Source of the DNA: Rana temporaria
Taxonomy: Eukaryota; Chordata; Amphibia; Anura; Ranidae
Direction of reading: 5' to 3'
Assembly (NCBI RefSeq): GCF_905171775.1
Contig: NC_053499.1
Coordinates: forward strand, 145,888,751-145,952,750
Length of the DNA stretch: 64,000 nucleotides
Positions 32,719 through 45,666 of the stretch are shown here, piece after piece (positions within the stretch are counted from its first letter, which is position 1; each line of letters starts with the position of its first letter). The notes under the pieces were generated by a model. That model made no database searches, had not been told where the DNA came from, and saw only the letters and a list, made by a program, of their open reading frames with translations. The position numbers were made by a program, and so were the translations under genes.

Positions 32719-33138
32719 TGCCGCGTACACACGATCAGTCCATCCGATGAGAACGGACCGATTGGCCGTTTTCATCAGTTAACCGATGAAGCTGACTGAT
32801 GGTCTGTCGTGCCTACACACCATCGGTTAAAAAAAACATTGTGTCAGAACGCGGTGACGTAAAACACAACGACGTGCTGAAAAAAAACGAAGTCCAATGC
32901 TTCCAAGCATGTGTCGACTTGATTCTGAGCATGCATGGATTTTTAACCGATGGTCGTGCCTACTAACGATCTGTTTTATCCTATCGGTTAGGAATCCATC
33001 GGTTAATTTTAAAACAAGTTGCATTTTTTTTAACCGATGGTTAACTAACCGATGGCGCCCACACACGATCGTTTTTGACCGATGAAAACGGTCCATCAGA
33101 CCATTCTCATCGGTTTAACCGATCGTGTGTACGCGGCA
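32719..33138. mobile_element. Harbinger-type MITE, 420 bp
   Basis: The perfect inverted ends TGCCGCGTACACACGATC and GATCGTGTGTACGCGGCA are flanked by TTA on both sides (32716-32718, 33139-33141). The interior repeats ACCGATGG / CCATCGGT motifs many times in both orientations. A truncated left end of the same family occurs at 59276. Confidence 0.93.
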
Positions 33139-33141
33139 TTA

Positions 33142-33375
33142 GGCCCCTTTCACTCGTGCAGACCGTATGTCCGCTTTTTTATCCATCCGTTTGCGGATGA
33201 AAAAGGGACATACATTGGTCCCTATGAGATCGCGGATGTCAGCGGATGAACATCCGCTGACACCGGATCTCGTCCGCCTCCGCAAAGATCCGATTCTGCA
33301 GATGGAAGAAAACATTGTTTTTCTTTCTGTCATCGGATCGAATGAACACGGACATACGGTCTGTGTTCAATTGAC
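33142..33375. repeat. CpG-rich palindromic MITE (GGCCCCTTTCAC family)
   Basis: Starts GGCCCCTTTCACTCG directly after the TTA of the preceding element and carries the central palindrome GTCAGCGGATGAACATCCGCTGAC. The outer parts GACCGTATGTCCG and CGGACATACGGTC are inverted. A related copy in the opposite direction ends at 53268. Confidence 0.8.
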
Positions 33376-33636
33376 TCCAATAAGATTCATCATCTACTAG
33401 TTTCCCTATTGTTTGCCCACCATCAGTTGGACTGCTTTTGGACTTCCCACACATGCAAGACTTTCTACTGACTTGTGACAATAAAGAAAATATGATTTTT
33501 TTGCTTACTTTTAAGGTTAGATGAGGTCCAGGAATGTATCCCTGGATCCCAGAAGGATGCCGGCATGTCCTAATACAAATCCAGAGAGCAGACAAATGTG
33601 TATGAAAAATGACCACTACTCAAGACCAGTCTGTGT

Positions 33637-33800
33637 GGATTAACAGTGAAGAGCCGTCTCCGCCTACATATCTCTGCTGGACCACGCCCCACTGACGCGT
33701 TTTATCCCACTGACTAGGGCTTAGTCTTGGGGTGGGAGCTTGAAGCAGGATGGTCTAGCAGAGACATGTAGGCTGAGGCTACACTGTTTATTCATAGATG
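33637..33800. repeat. Small fold-back repeat
   Basis: The outer stretches around 33637-33690 and 33740-33800 are complementary with mismatches (AACAGTG / CACTGTT, GCCTACAT / ATGTAGGC, TCTCTGCTGGACCA / TGGTCTAGCAGAGA). The loop contains a GACGCGTTTTATCCC segment. Non-coding. Confidence 0.65.
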
Positions 33801-34346
33801 CTGGTTGAGAGTAGTGGCGATCATTCTTACACATTTGTCCAGTATTTACAGTAATACTGTGCTGTGTCTGTACATTAACTTAAAAAAAAAAAACAGAATA
33901 CACGGTAGGTACAAAAAATAAATTTTTATGGTTTACATTTTTGACAAAAAAAATGGAATTGAAAATTTGATTGTCCTATCAAATTGCTACATATGTGGCC
34001 AGCATAAGGAACATTTTCCAACATTTCACTTCAAAAGACGTTGATCATTAGATTGATTTCTCTTGAGCATGAACAAACATACTAGAGATGCAACAACATT
34101 TTGGTGGCTAAAACATATCGGACGAAAATGGTGATAGAGAAAAAAGGTGCTGATTATGGCGCAGAAGACACACACAATTTTACTGCAATTTTTCCACAAT
34201 TTTACTATGCTTATAGTGTGTTTTTCATAGGTCATGTGACTCAAAAACGTAACATGGGTGCATTGCGTTTTGGATGCATTTCAACGGGTAGGTGCACCAA
34301 AAATGCAGCAAGCAATATTTGTAACACAATGGAAGTGTAAAGACAT

Positions 34347-34839
34347 TGTGACGCTATGCGAGGTGCGATACATGATCATAGGTACATTTCACCTCGCATA
34401 CGTTCTATCATGAGAGACTGAACCGGAATCCATTCCGGGTTTTACAGTCTCTGGGCCTGGCTAGGATTCCGGTCCGGATGTTTGGGTCCACTGGAGTCCA
34501 CAATCAGCTGGACTTTAAATGTCCAGGAAGAGAGCACAACAGGGCTCTGGCTTGAAACTCAGGAAGGGACCTGAGTGAGGGGAGCGCTGAGTGCTGGACT
34601 AAAAGGTTTGCTTTACTACATGTTTTGTGGGTGTCAGGGACTAGACCCACACTGTATAGAGAGGAGATCCTGTTTGTTTAGTTTAGCGCCGGACGGCAAG
34701 GATTTAATTTATTGTTTTGTTTATTTTAATCTGCAAACCGTGTATAAATAAAATCTGGCATCCGCCAGACTTAAAAGAAAGTGCCTGCTTACAGACTGTG
34801 ATTTCAGAAAAGGTGATCCCCACGAGCTAATCCCTCACA
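34347..34839 (+). mobile_element. Probable solo LTR, 493 bp
   Basis: Begins TGTGACG and ends CTCACA (TG...CA, with 5-bp inverted tips TGTGA/TCACA) and is flanked by ACAT on both sides (34343-34346, 34840-34843). Near the 3' half are TATAAA and AATAAA motifs in GTGTATAAATAAAATC. No internal region lies on either side, as expected after recombination between two LTRs. The family is not identified. Confidence 0.65.
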
Positions 34840-35845
34840 ACATACATAGAATTTAAAGTGATGCATTTTTCTTGAGCTTTTCTTGCTTTAATGGTGCCAA
34901 TAATGGGCGACAATAAATTCATATTCATGATTTTAATAAAAAAGTCGAATATAACACAATTGTATATATAAATATATACATTTAAAAAAAATCAGGTTCG
35001 GCCAAGTGCATCCTAAATTTTCGGTTTTGGCTCCAAAATTTCAATTTGTGGCTCCTCTAAAACATACTGTACATGGATCGCAATTCGCCAGGTCCCTACT
35101 AAACCAGCCAAATTCTGATCCATGTATGGCCAGCTTAAGAAACCCTTTATGAGAGAACTGCTAATAGGGGCCATTAGTGAGCTTATCTCTTTTAGTCTAG
35201 TTGAGTCAGTGAAAGGGTCATAAAAGTTATTTATTGACAATAAAGCTGTCACTGACCATACTGGCACGTTCTTCTCAGTATGTAAAGCTATTTCTGTTTA
35301 GTTCGTGGTTATTTAAAATAAACTAAAACTGCCAGTAAGGTAGCAGTTCTATTATCATGTATCAACACCTTTTTTAAATAGGCAATGAAATAGAGATACA
35401 GACAACACAACTAGACGTGTCAGGATAATATAAACTGCATCTGTATATAAATTTGAGCTGTACTTAAATGTTAAATAATATATAAACCCAACATTTCATA
35501 TTTCTGATACGTGCCTGCTGTACAATATACATGTATAAAAATAGTTCTATTTGAATTGCTTCATTTGCGTGACATTCCTGGTGTTCCTGCCAGTCCCTCT
35601 GCTTTCCTATCAAAAACTGTCCACACTAGGTATGAGAACACAGCATGTTCAGTTCTCTAGTTGTGCTGAGAACTCTGCCTGCTTTCTTTCATTGATAAGG
35701 CTTGTCCTGCTGACACAACCCCCCTGCAAATGTATTCACTGGTGAGACCAGTGTAGTGCTGTTTCCCCTCCCCCAGCTCCCTTAGCTCCTTATGTAGCTG
35801 AGAACAAAGGTGATCATTAAAAAAAAAATGGAAAACATTTATAAT

Positions 35846-35862
35846 GTGTGTGTGTGTGTATG

Positions 35863-35956
<94 letters not shown>

Positions 35957-35963
35957 CACACAC
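35846..35963. repeat. Compound TG/TA microsatellite
   Basis: TG repeats pass through TATG into about 45 TA units and then into TACATACACACAC, so the whole tract is nearly its own reverse complement. Reading frames across it are artefacts. Confidence 0.95.
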
Positions 35964-36021
35964 GTTTTTCCTTTTATTTCTATTTTCAACTGAATGGGTT
36001 GTTTTGAGAGTTCAAACATAT

Positions 36022-36719
36022 TTTAACCACTTCAATACCAGGCACTTACACCCCATTCCTGTCCAAGCCAATTTTCAGCATTCTGCGCAGTCGCTGATTA
36101 AATGACAATTGCGCAGTCATGCTACACTGTACCCAAACAGAATTGTTATCATTTTGTTCCCACAATTAGAAATTTCTGTTGGTGGTATCTGATCACCTCT
36201 GCAGTTTAAATTTTTTGCTATACAAATAAAAAAAGGACACTGAAAGGCTGCAATGATGGGTACTTATGGGTGGCATTGATAGGCAGCACTGATGGGCACT
36301 AATATGTGGCACTAATGCATATGCCTGGTGGCACTGGTAGGAATTTTGGGTGGGCACTGATTGGCAGCTGCCTAGGCATTGATTGGCAGCTGCCTTGGCA
36401 CATATTGGCATTTCCCTGGTGGTCCAGTGTGGATGCCTATTCCTGGTGGTCCTCGGTGGCATACTGGTGGTCCTGGGCGGGCATCCGAGAGGGGCTACAC
36501 TGGTTAACTATCAGCACAGACCCCCCTGTCAGGAGAGCAGCCAATCGGCTCACGTCTGTCAGATGCGAGTGAGGAAAATCCGATCAACGGTTCTTCCTGT
36601 TTACATTGTGATCAGCGGTGGCTGTTATCCTGCTGGACGTCATATGATGTCCAGTCAGCATAACTGAACCACCGCCCAGCTGTCATTTTGCTGTAGGCTG
36701 GGCGGGAAGTGGTTAAAGG
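36022..36719. mobile_element. Near-complete AACCACTT-family element, about 700 bp
   Basis: The left end TTTTAACCACTTC and right end GAAGTGGTTAAAGG are inverted. The interior has the CAATTGCGCAGTCATGC and CACAATTAGA segments common to this family, then a degenerate tandem array (36240-36480) built from TGGCACTGATGGGCA and TGATTGGCAGCTGCC. It gives the best view in this window of the unit seen in pieces at 8584, 18340, 54640 and 61238. Confidence 0.75.
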
Positions 36720-37129
36720 CTAAGCTCACTGTTTCTAAAAAATATATATATATATAAATGTTATAAATGCACATGATTTTGCAGGTAAAAAAGTGCCTTT
36801 ATCATTTTTTTTATACTGCAGCCTGCAAAGCATTGCAACCGTGATCAAAGGATCACGGGTGCAATGCCAGGCTCTTGCAGACACTCAGTACAACTGTGTC
36901 TACACCTCCATACAAGCAGACAGTGTTACCGAAGAGCAAGACAAGTCTATACACTATGAGTACGCTTACTAGTGCCCTACAAGCCATCTGGCGCAGTGGC
37001 AGATGGGACTTGCAGTTCATTCATTCTTAGAACTGTGAATGAATGACGTGGCTGTGTGGGTAATGCCCACACAGCCACACTATTTTCTTAAATGTGACAG
37101 CATAGAGAGGATCCCCTGCCCTCTGTCAC

Positions 37130-37146
37130 AGGGGGGGGGGGGGGGG
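37130..37146. repeat. G homopolymer
   Basis: A run of 16-17 G residues near a GGATGTGGG stretch. Its length is likely uncertain in any assembly. Confidence 0.8.
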
Positions 37147-37261
37147 ATGTGGGAACAACTGCTCCAAATAACTTATTACATGGTAAACCTTAAATATGGG
37201 TGTAACATATTACAAAATGGTCAACTCAACCTTTAACTCTTTTCGATAAAACATTTATACC

Positions 37262-37955
37262 TAGATTCAGGTACGTTGCCGCAACTTTGCGGCGGCGTAG
37301 CTTAAGGCATTTAAGCTACGCCGCCGTAAGTTAGCGAGGCAAGTACATGCTTCACAATGTACTTGCCTGCTATGTTACGGCGGCGTAGCCTAAAGCGGGC
37401 AGGCGTAAGGGCGCCAAATTCAAATGTGTGTAAGGGGGGCGTGTTTTATGTTAATAAGGCTTGACCTTACGTTTTTGATGTTTTTTTTACTGCACATGTG
37501 CCGGGCGCCTACATTTCCCAGCGTGCATTGCGGCTAAGTACGCCGCACGGGCCTATTGATTTTGACGTGGACGTAAACTACGTAAATCCCAATTCACGGA
37601 CGACTTGCGCAAACAACATAAAAATTTTGACGCGGGAACGGCGGCCATACTTAACATTACTATTCCAACTAGTGCCTAGCTCTAACTTTAGGCGGCCTAA
37701 CTCTAACGTAAACGGCGTAAAAGTACTGCGTCGGCCGGGCGTACGTTCGTGAATCGGCATATCTACTCATTTACATATTCTACGCCGACCGCAATGGAAG
37801 CGCCACCTAGCGGCCATCTGAAATATTGCAATCTAAGATAGGACGGCACAAGCCATCGTATCTTAGATATGTTTAAGTGTATCTCTGTTTGAGCATACAC
37901 TTAAACATAAGTCGGCGTAGATTCTACTGATAAGCCGGCCTAACTCTTACTTAAT
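37262..37955. repeat. CpG-rich palindromic MITE relative
   Basis: Starts at CTAGATTCAGGTACG and carries clustered hairpins (TTGCGGCGGCGTAGCTTAAG / AGCTACGCCGCCGTAA; AAGTACATGCTT ... GTACTTGCC), a CGGCCATACTTAACATTA segment and CGCCACCTAGCGGCCAT. These match, in reverse order, pieces of the elements at 9039 and 44953. Ends are not exact. Confidence 0.65.
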
Positions 37956-37999
37956 CTACCTATTACTTTATAGGGGAACAATACTTTCATATAAAATCT

Positions 38000-39430
38000 C
38001 TCACTGTCTATACCTCTTTTACATAGAAATTACCTTGGTCAGTGCAGGGTGGTTGTCTGATCCTCCGCTAAGCTGGTAGGGTGGTCCTGTACATGTGCAT
38101 CATATTCTTCATGGGACTTGATGGAAAAGCTGTCTCCCTGCCGGCTTTCAAGTAGATGACTATTTTGTTATGGACTTATTCACCTAAGTACAGTGCTGCG
38201 GAAAGAGGACATTAGCATCTCTTGGCACTCATTGGGGATCATTTAACCTAAAAGGGAAGCTGAGCTGGAACTTGGGGTGGTTGAGTTTTTGAAGTACTAC
38301 ATTTAAAAGTAGTTTTTTTTATTTTTTATTTTAAAATGACATGAGCAAGGTTGTTTTTTTATATAATATACTGAAACCTGCAATTTAACTTCAAAATCTA
38401 TGAAATAATGACTACCCTGAACTTGAGATGGTTATTGACTGGACCATTGGGAGTTGGGCATTCTCCGCTGTGTGTTGTTTTTTTTCTTTAGAAGCTCTGA
38501 GTTTGTTTGCTGTGTATTGTTTGTGTTTCTGTAGAAGTCAATTCCTCCTTATTTAATACAGAGTCCAACCTAGGTCTGTTAGACCCATCAGGCACTGGGG
38601 CAGATTTGAAGAACACTTGATTGAATGACTCTTTTAATTTTAGTTCAGTTTGTGCTCCTTCAGGCTGAATTTGGAACAGTGTGTGGGATTTCTTTCCATT
38701 CATATAGCAGTGCTAAACAATTTTTAGTGTACATAAATGGATGTCAAGCAATCTATATTTAAGGCAAGAATTTCCATAGGATGTGCAGCCAAGCACAATA
38801 CTGTAAGGAGCAGTACTGGCTGCTTCATCTGGTTGGAAATCTATCGGATAAGCGAGTAACATGCCAGCACTCTTATACTGATGTATGGAAATAGCAGACG
38901 GGCTTGGCTTGCTGTAATGAACATTTTCCCATTGGTTAATTAGGATACCAGAATAGTGCCACCTTGTGTGAGTGAAGGTCAATGAAGGCCACATCAAGTC
39001 TCAAACACATCACCACTCTGGTGTCCATTTGTAGAGTTAGGTGGCCTCATGTAGTTAAGTGGCTACATGTGTGATCAGCTGACTCTAATCGAAAACATTT
39101 TTGTTTTAATACTTATTACTGAGATACTATCAGCTTATTTTAAAGCCAAGATTACCTAAATACCACTAATTGCAAGCTAGTTTTCCAACCTCAATTTGCA
39201 GTATGTATTGAATTTCACAGTAAGTACATACCACGTGGAAAATGTATGTTCTAATTTATACATTACAATAGTGTTTCTTACTTTTAGGTCTGTGAGAGTA
39301 TTTTCCTTTTTCAGCTGCATTCCCTCTCCTTGAAGCAGAACTGTGTCCAAGCAATGGATTCTCTAATATTTGCAAATTCTTATCACGCTTAAGGTTACAG
39401 GATTTTCAAAATAATATCGGGGACACCCCA
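38000..39430. other. No gene or repeat recognised
   Basis: A/T-rich unique-looking sequence with short chance ORFs only. Confidence 0.35.
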
Positions 39431-39445
39431 CTAACTATGCCTATG

Positions 39446-40680
39446 TTTAGCTGCTTGCCGACCAGCCCCTGTCATTATACTGCAGTAGGTTGGCTCTCCT
39501 GGGTAAATTGTCGTAGGTGTACGTTGGCCACTTTGAAAAATCTCTAGGGGGCCGCAACGCCAGAGCCGATGCGCTTGTCCGGCGGTCGCAATGTCCACCG
39601 GCCACCCGCGTTTGCTCCTCATAGAGACAGAACGGGGATCTGTCAATGTAAACAGATATTGCACCAGAGTCCAGGACTCTCCCTCCTGATTGGCTGAGAC
39701 ACACAGAGGGCACCACTGGCTCCCGCTGCTGTTATCAGTGAGCGAATGAGATGAGAGACCGGTTAGAGACCTATTTTGTGGTACAAGGTGCAGAATTTTC
39801 TTCTTAAAATACACCAAATTTCTCTTGATATTGAAAACCATCTCCTATTGGGTGAATCAAAACCGCTGAAAGCAAAAAAACAATTGGCAGAAATTAATAA
39901 ATTGTGAAAAAAACGGTGTGAGGTCTATACCCGCCCAGGAAACCCCTACACCAAAATTTGTAAAAAAAAAAAAAAAAAGTGTGTGGTGTCCCCCCCAAAA
40001 TCTAAACCAGAGACTTATCCAAGCATGCAGCCTGGCAGGTCAGGAAAGAGAGGGGACAAGTGTGTTCCCCCCCTCCCCCGGAACCATACCAGGTTGCATG
40101 CCCCCAAACCACCCCCAAAGCACCTTGTTCCTATGTTTGTGGGAAAAAAGGCCTCTTCCCCAGAAGAGGTCATTGATCAGCATGCCCCTGGCCGACAATG
40201 TCAAAAGGGGTGGGATCACCTGGTGACCCTGACCCTTCATTATTTAAGAACTGGCAGACGGTGAGGGCCTTTGGCTCAAGCAGACCTTTTTTTGGTTAGT
40301 GGTGGTGGTGGCTGGCATCATGATTGATGATGGATCTACACTGGGGGACATTTTGTTTATTTTTTAAATAAAGGACATGTCAAAAGCTGTCTAATGTATT
40401 TTTTTACACTACACATTTTATTTTGGGTGAATGAGTAGGGGTATTATGTACCCCTACTCATTCATATGGGGGGGATCATATGGGGGGGATCCCTTATTAA
40501 AGAAGGCTTCCAGATTTTGATAAGCCCCCTACCTGCAGGTCCCCACAACCACCGGCCAGGGTTGTGGGGAAGAGGCCCTTGCCCCCTTCAACATCGGGGT
40601 AAGGTGCTAGGGGCGCAGCACCCCCCCCCCCCATGTTGAGGGCATGCGGCCTGGTATGGTTGGGGAGGAGGATTGTGTAA
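39446..40680. repeat. Mosaic of frog-type repeats
   Basis: It opens with TTAGCTGCTTGCCGACCAGCCCC, similar to ends of the AACCACTT family, and later has a sharp hairpin TGAATGAGTAGGGG-TATTATGTA-CCCCTACTCATTCA (40427-40464) and direct CATATGGGGGGGATC repeats. C and G homopolymers are common. No coding gene is supported. Confidence 0.45.
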
Positions 40681-40689
40681 CGTTGGTAA

Positions 40690-41127
40690 AAATAAAGAAC
40701 CCTGATGGGTTTTACTTCCTCTTTATTCCCCTGCAAAGTAAAAGCGTAATGGGCTAGTATGCAATGCATACTAGCCCACTATGTGTCACTTGCCTGCAAA
40801 CGAAGCCTGCAATGTCCCCGCTGGTGGAAGTATCCATCTTCACTCCTCTTCCCTCCGGGGCCGCTGACTCTGGCTCTGTGACTGGCTGGAGCAGCGTGAC
40901 GCTACTCCCAAGCATGTGCGCGGGAGCCGCCAGTCACGGCACACCCTGGAGAAGTAAAGGCATGGAGGGCCATTTCTTCCCTGCGCAAGCGCCAATGACA
41001 TCATCGGCACACTGCAAGGCAAATATCTCCTTAACGGCGCACGTTTAGGAGATATTTTTAGTACATTTAGGTAAGCCTTATTATAGGCTTACCTATAGGT
41101 AATAACAGGTCAGGGGGTTGTACAACC
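40690..41127. repeat. TTAA-type MITE, right end present
   Basis: The right end GGGTTGTACAACCACT is followed by TTAA (about 41128-41133). Inside are hairpins such as GGGCTAGTATGCAATGCATACTAGCCC and AAGCCTATTATA-type turns. The left terminus is not clear. Confidence 0.5.
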
Positions 41128-41139
41128 ACTTTAACACAG

Positions 41140-42000
41140 GGATAGTTTTATTGTGCCCCTCAACCAATACAGGGGACACGTGATCATTTTTTATTTTTTT
41201 TTCTTATTACAATAGACCTGAAGTTTGCATCACCCGAGAAGTAATTCCTCCAGAAGTGGGAACTTATTCATGTGTACTGCAAGACATCAGATAAAATTAT
41301 CTTAGAAGGTACTCAGGCTCATCGCTTTCTTAGCATCCAAAGATGTTTGGATTGATGCCAGCAAATTGTGCGATGCCTATTACCTCTTGTCCTTCTGGCT
41401 TATTTAATCACTTCATGCTGTGATGAGTAAATTCACAGCTTTCTCATCCAATCCCAGAGCAATCCATCCTGATTACACAACGTTCTGGATAAGAGCTATG
41501 TACTTGTCACACATGTACAGGCCAATGGGGGGTTATACCCCCGCTCCTACTGGGCATCTGCCAAGTCGCTGACCTCGGCATGAACCGGCCCATTTGGTAG
41601 GTGATGTGTGCGCTGTCATTACATGTGTACAAACACAGAAGCAAATTGGTATAAGTTATATGTGGGACGCCTGCCAGCACAGGATTCTCTGCCAACTGGG
41701 AGAGAGGAAAGCGTGAATCAGAGCGAGCTATGAATACATATGCTGAACATTCTATTCATGCTTTACGTTCCTCGCTGGAGTATTCTGCTGCCTAGTGGAA
41801 TATAGTACAGTGTTTTTTTTTTATTTTTTATTTTTTATTCTTTGTGAGGAAGTTTGAATCTATCATTACAATTCAAATTCCTGCCTTAGAGAATATGTTG
41901 TTAGTTGTACTAACTGATGTCAACTGTATTCAGCAGCCTATTTGTATATAGCAGTACTGAGGTTAGAACAGTCTCCCATTCTCTACACAGGAGGAGTCCA
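41140..42000. other. No gene or repeat recognised
   Basis: Unique-looking A/T-rich sequence; a T-rich tract lies at about 41813-41840. Confidence 0.35.
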
Positions 42001-43650
42001 ACTGAGACCCTCTTTTGATCATTTTTTTTTATTTTAACAGGTAGAAAAACTTCTTTAACTACTTGCCTACAGGCCACTTTTACCCCCTTCATGCCAAGGC
42101 CAATTATTGGCTTTCAGCACTGTCACAATTTTTGAAAAAAAAAATAAAAAATTTTCTGTTATGAATTTTTGTAAATAGGTAATTGTTCTCCTTGCTGATG
42201 TAGCTGCACTGAAGGGCGCTGATGAGGAGGCACTATTATTCAGCACTGATAGCAGGGTGGCCAACTGCCAGTAAATTTACTGACAGTTTGTAAAAATCTG
42301 TGATTTTTTTACAACTGCCAGTAAATATCAGGGGCTGGTAATTTCATGCTGTGTTGACTTTCTAAGTGTAAGCAATGTTGTATCCTGACCTAGGCCAACA
42401 AGGCCCAAGCCTAGGGCAGCACTTTGCAGGGGGGCAGCACGGAAAGAGTCCCCGCCGGCTTGCGCTACACTGTTGGTGTAACGCAAGCTGCTTCTAATTT
42501 CGACTGTCCTATCATCCTGGACCACAAACCTTCGTCACTGTGCTATATGTTTTCTGCTGCACCACTGGCATGGTTATATCTTCTCAGTCCTCTCCATAAA
42601 ATTATCAGAAATTTGTGCTTAAAGTATAACTATAGGAAACACTTTTTTTTTTCCATTTTGGATAGAGTGAGGGAGGGTTATAGCCCCTGTCAGTTTATTT
42701 TTTACCATCCCTGACCCATTGCAAAGATTTCCCTTCACTTCCTGCCCCATAGCCAAACAGGAAGTGAGAGGAAATCTATGCAAATTTAGGGAATCCAATG
42801 CCCACCGCCCCCCCAGGCCCTAAGAACTAGTGCCGCCACTCCAATTTTTTGGGGGGCAGGTCTTAATCAGAAAGGGTTGTGGCCTTGACAGGAAGGGGTG
42901 GGTCATATTTAAATTAGGGGGTGCACGAGTTTAGTCTGGCCTAGGGCAACACAAAACCTAAATTCACTACTGAGTGAAAGTCAAGCAAATTACTCTGTTA
43001 TAAGTATTGTCAGTGTTTCCATATCATCTTTATACTGGAGTCAAAAAACACTCCAGTGATGGCTGCATGGTATTTTTCAGTATGGGTCGATTATAATAAC
43101 CTTGCACCATGACTGCATAACGTGTTTTGAAGATTGAAGTCCTGCATTGGAGGCTTGTGTGACAGGGTGAAAACCAGTGATGGCCTGTCCACTGGGGGGC
43201 GCAGTGGAGGGGGATCGCCGCCTTTACAACAGTCTCCCGTGTGTCGGGTGGCATTAGTTTGTCCAGGTTGGACAAGTGTCACTTAGGGTCAGATTTGTCC
43301 GCCACAATGTTGCAGTCCCGCTAAAAATCGCTGATCCCCAACATTACTAGTAAAAACAATAATAAAAAAAAAAAGTCCCTAAATCTTTTCCCCATTTTGA
43401 AGATGCTATAACTTTTGCGCAAACCAATCAATATACACTTATTTTCTTATAAGAAATAATGGAAACTCAGATGATTCGTTCCACAAACATTTATTCATAT
43501 GTCGTTCAGTTTATAGTCCATACAAAAAGATTATAGCAGTGTGATAAGTTGTGTAACCATAAAATGTCCATCCACAAATGGCAGCCTCCCCAAGGGGACT
43601 AGAAGCAAAATCCAGCAGGAGCTACAGAGTATAAAAGAGAAGAGAGACAC

Positions 43651-43958
43651 CTCCAAGTGTAGCAATATGGTTACATTTAATGAAGGTACAACATTTAGAA
43701 ACTCACATGGTTGATGATTAAAATACATCCAAGTATGCAGGCATCTGGGGTAAAGCGATCCACATAGACGGTCCTCCTCACCACCGGCTCTCACCGATAT
43801 TAGTCTGCAATCGTGACCGGGAAGACTACCCTGCAGTAGAGCGATCTGAAAGCTTTACACTGGATGCCTGCATACTTGGATGTGCCTGTTTTAATCATCA
43901 ACCATGTGAGTTTCTAAATGTTGTACCTCCATTAAATATAACCATATTGCTACACTTA
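43651..43958. repeat. Fold-back repeat with about 100-bp arms
   Basis: AAGTGTAGCAATATGGTTA on the left faces TAACCATATTGCTACACTT on the right, and CATCCAAGTATGCAGGCATC faces GATGCCTGCATACTTGGATG. The loop is about 110 bp. Non-coding. Confidence 0.85.
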
Positions 43959-44952
43959 GAGGCGCCTCTCTTCTATTTTTTACTCAGTTGTGACATGACA
44001 CTACTCTTATATCAAGACATCGCTTGTATATGAAGTCAAAATGTATTTAAAAATTTAGCTTGTCTTGCAAAACGCTCTCAAACCAAGGTTTTACTGTATA
44101 TTATTTTAAGTTTTGACCATAAATACACTTTAATGTAAGTACTGTAATACAAATAAAATACTTGAAACAAACATACATACATGCATACAATCTTGTAGTG
44201 AGTAGAAAAAAATAACACACTGGTAAAGATGTGATCTCAGTAACAATTTTCTTATTACTCCAATGACTCCAAGATATGAAAGATTGCAAACTCGTCTGTC
44301 AGGCCCTGGCTTATTCCTTCAGATGTGTCAGCTCTGAGGCCACTCACAGGAGACGGCATACCATTAAATTAAGCGTAAACACTTGGAAGTTTAATAGCAG
44401 CAAACTGCTTACTGACAGTCGTCACTTGGGTACCAGGAGCTGGAAACATTGTGATTTTCAGGAGGAGAAGACGATTAACACGCCAGAACAAGCAACTGAA
44501 AATAGATTGAGGTATCTGACGGAAGATAAAGAGATCATTCTGTACTACAACAGGTTTCATATTCCCCAGATACAAAATGTCAACATCAAACCAATGTGTA
44601 ATTACTGAAAGCTTTAACTTGACAACATCTCAAAGATCCTTTGTGCTTTACAATTTGTTTCCTAAAAAGGGTTGAAGGTGGAGGTCAGTGACAGGCTGAG
44701 AAGAAGCTGTAATATTTTTATCTGACAAGGATATCATCTTCAGATCACCATTGTATGGGGATAATATGATCAAGTGACAATCTAGACTGATGACTCTCCT
44801 ACCTATATCTATGTGGGGTGACATTTCCATTATGTGTTTATAACTGATAAATTGATGGACCCACTGAGGTTTAGAAAAAAATAATTCTGACCATATTATT
44901 TATGGCCATATACGTTCTACTTATTTAACACTGATATAGCTCTGACATAAAG

Positions 44953-45666
44953 GGGCAGATCCACAAAGGTATTACGCTGGCGTATCTCTTGATACCCCGC
45001 GTAATTTCAAATTTTGCGCGTCGTATCTTTGTTTTGTATCCACAACAAGATACGACGGCATCTCGGCTAGATCCGACAGGTGTACGTCTTAGTACGCCGT
45101 CGGATCTAAGCTGCAATTTTTCGGCGGCCGCTAGGTGGCGTTTCCGTCAAATTCCGCTACGAGTATGCAAATTAGCTATTTACGGCGATCCACGAACGTC
45201 CGTCTGGCCAGCGCATTTTTTTACGTCGTTTGCGTTCGGCTTTTTCCGGCGTATAGTTAAAGCTGCTGTTATGAGGCGTACTCAATGTTAAGTATGGCCG
45301 TCATTCCCGCGTAGAAATTAGAAATTTTTACGTCGTTCGCGAATAGGGATTTGCGTAGAATGACGTCACCGTCGGAAGCATTGGCTTGTTCCGTGTTAAT
45401 TTCGAGCATTAACCCGGAACCCCACAGACGGCGCATGCGCAGTTAAAAAAAATGTTGTTTACGTTGGGTCACGACGTATTAACATAAAACACGCCCCCAT
45501 TACATCCATTTGAATTCCGCGCCCTTACGCCGCCAAAGATACACTACGCCGCCGTAATTTGCAGCGCAAATTCTTTGAGGATTAAAAAAAAAGTTACGGC
45601 GGCGTAGTGTATCTTAGATACGCTGCGCCCGGCGGAAGATTACGCGAAGGTACGTGGATGTGCCCC
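44953..45666. mobile_element. CpG-rich palindromic MITE, about 714 bp
   Basis: The ends GGGGCAGATCCACAAAG and GTGGATGTGCCCC are inverted. Internal blocks (TATCTTTGTTTTGTATCCAC, GCCGCTAGGTGGCGTTTCC, CACGCCCCCATTACATCC) match the 9039 copy in the same order. The element splits a host repeat with TATAGCTCTGACAT motifs that continue at 45670. Confidence 0.85.

Noticed and set aside
35657..36105. Overlapping ORFs on both strands with Tyr/Ile repeats
   Set aside because: They translate the TA microsatellite.
40427..40464. Strong hairpin that could be a terminator or structured RNA
   Set aside because: It lies within a repeat mosaic rich in palindromes, and there is no gene upstream to terminate.
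44276..44608. 110-codon forward ORF
   Set aside because: No motif, ordinary A/T-rich unique sequence, no splice context.
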